The notes below the pieces were generated by a model. The model was given only the letters and a program-made list of their open reading frames with translations, did not search any database and had not been told where the DNA came from. 64,000 nucleotides of DNA from positions 4,122,521 to 4,186,520 of the forward strand of contig NZ_CP106753.1 of the NCBI RefSeq assembly GCF_025642115.1. The letters are read 5' to 3'. This document shows, piece after piece, positions 63,882 to 64,000 of the stretch (position 1 is its first letter; the number at the start of each line of letters is the position of its first letter). This DNA is from Chitiniphilus purpureus (GTDB lineage Bacteria > Pseudomonadota > Gammaproteobacteria > Burkholderiales > Chitinibacteraceae). The position numbers and the translations under genes are program-made.

Positions 63882-64000
63882 CCGCTCTTGATCCCATCCC
63901 GATAACGCCCTGCGAGTGTCCCTACCATCGGCCGGCAAGCCTGCACGATGGGGGCCCCTTTTTCTCGGCGAATTGCCAATCGCAATTTAGAACCCCGCCC

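Larger units (their letters stand above)
63635..64000. other. Origin-proximal intergenic region (rpmH to presumed dnaA)
   Basis: About 365 bases with no gene. It holds the rpmH promoter, an AT-rich stretch (63661-63720), one perfect DnaA box and a candidate plus-strand promoter. The rpmH-dnaA gap is a usual site of the replication origin, so the origin or its left flank is probably here. Confidence 0.65.

Noticed and set aside
1..64000. tRNA, rRNA, CRISPR array or intact transposon
   Set aside because: Reading both strands gave no cloverleaf with a conserved T-loop, no spaced direct repeats and no transposase or integrase; absence is by eye only.

Overview
The window is 64 kb of high-GC chromosome from a Gram-negative bacterium, most likely a betaproteobacterium close to the Neisseriales (Chromobacteriaceae/Chitinibacteraceae type; this is inference). 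Signs are the pcnB-folK-panB-panC block, the dacA/dacC-D-amino-acid transaminase-ybeD-lipB-lipA block, an H-NS of the short betaproteobacterial kind, and the rpmH-rnpA-yidD-yidC block at the right edge, which ends in a perfect DnaA box. The right end is therefore the edge of the replication origin, with dnaA expected just beyond base 64000. No rRNA, tRNA, CRISPR array, prophage or intact insertion sequence was found.

Layout. 0-12.8 kb (minus strand): an argD-type aminotransferase; a light-sensing operon (bacteriophytochrome kinase, single-domain response regulator, hybrid kinase, heme oxygenase) with overlapping or abutting genes and a strong terminator; an ada-MFS operon; a PilZ-like protein overlapping bioA. 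13.3-16.8 kb (plus): a DUF1800/DUF1501 exported pair. 16.9-23 kb: a signalling cluster with two related HisKA_3 kinases, two response regulators, a topoisomerase IB and a ferritin-like protein. 23-26 kb (minus): an envelope/stress cluster with two secreted proteins built on C-X10-C repeats, an entericidin lipoprotein, an AI-2E family membrane protein and CsbD. 26.3-28.6 kb: RidA and a CHASE-GGDEF cyclase. 29-33.8 kb (minus): pcnB, folK, panB, a GNAT-transglutaminase fusion, panC. 33.8-39.3 kb (plus): phzF-like, D-Ala-D-Ala carboxypeptidase, DUF1272, D-amino acid transaminase, ybeD, lipB, lipA. 39.3-41.3 kb: hns between two gene-poor stretches. 41.3-46.2 kb: three related TPR proteins, the last with a GGDEF domain, around a yqhD-type dehydrogenase. 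46.4-50.2 kb: a 1288-residue FAD/Fe-S oxidoreductase. 50.4-54.2 kb: HIT protein, a second PilZ-like protein, and a convergent GAF-HD-GYP protein. 54.3-59.5 kb: two TSUP permeases around an EVE protein, a small secreted protein, a TetR regulator with two palindromic operators facing a VOC protein, and an MFS transporter. 59.6-64 kb: mnmE, yidC, yidD, rnpA, rpmH and the origin flank.

How the genes work together. Signal transduction dominates: five histidine kinases, three separate response regulators, two GGDEF proteins, one HD-GYP protein and two PilZ-like proteins. Heme oxygenase supplies biliverdin to the phytochrome made from the same operon. The pan genes and lipB/lipA are housekeeping cofactor pathways (pantothenate and lipoate), and bioA makes biotin. 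The least explained and most interesting items are the period-56 C-X10-C protein pair, the TPR/TPR-GGDEF family, the GNAT-transglutaminase fusion inside the pan operon, and the PilZ-like paralogues.
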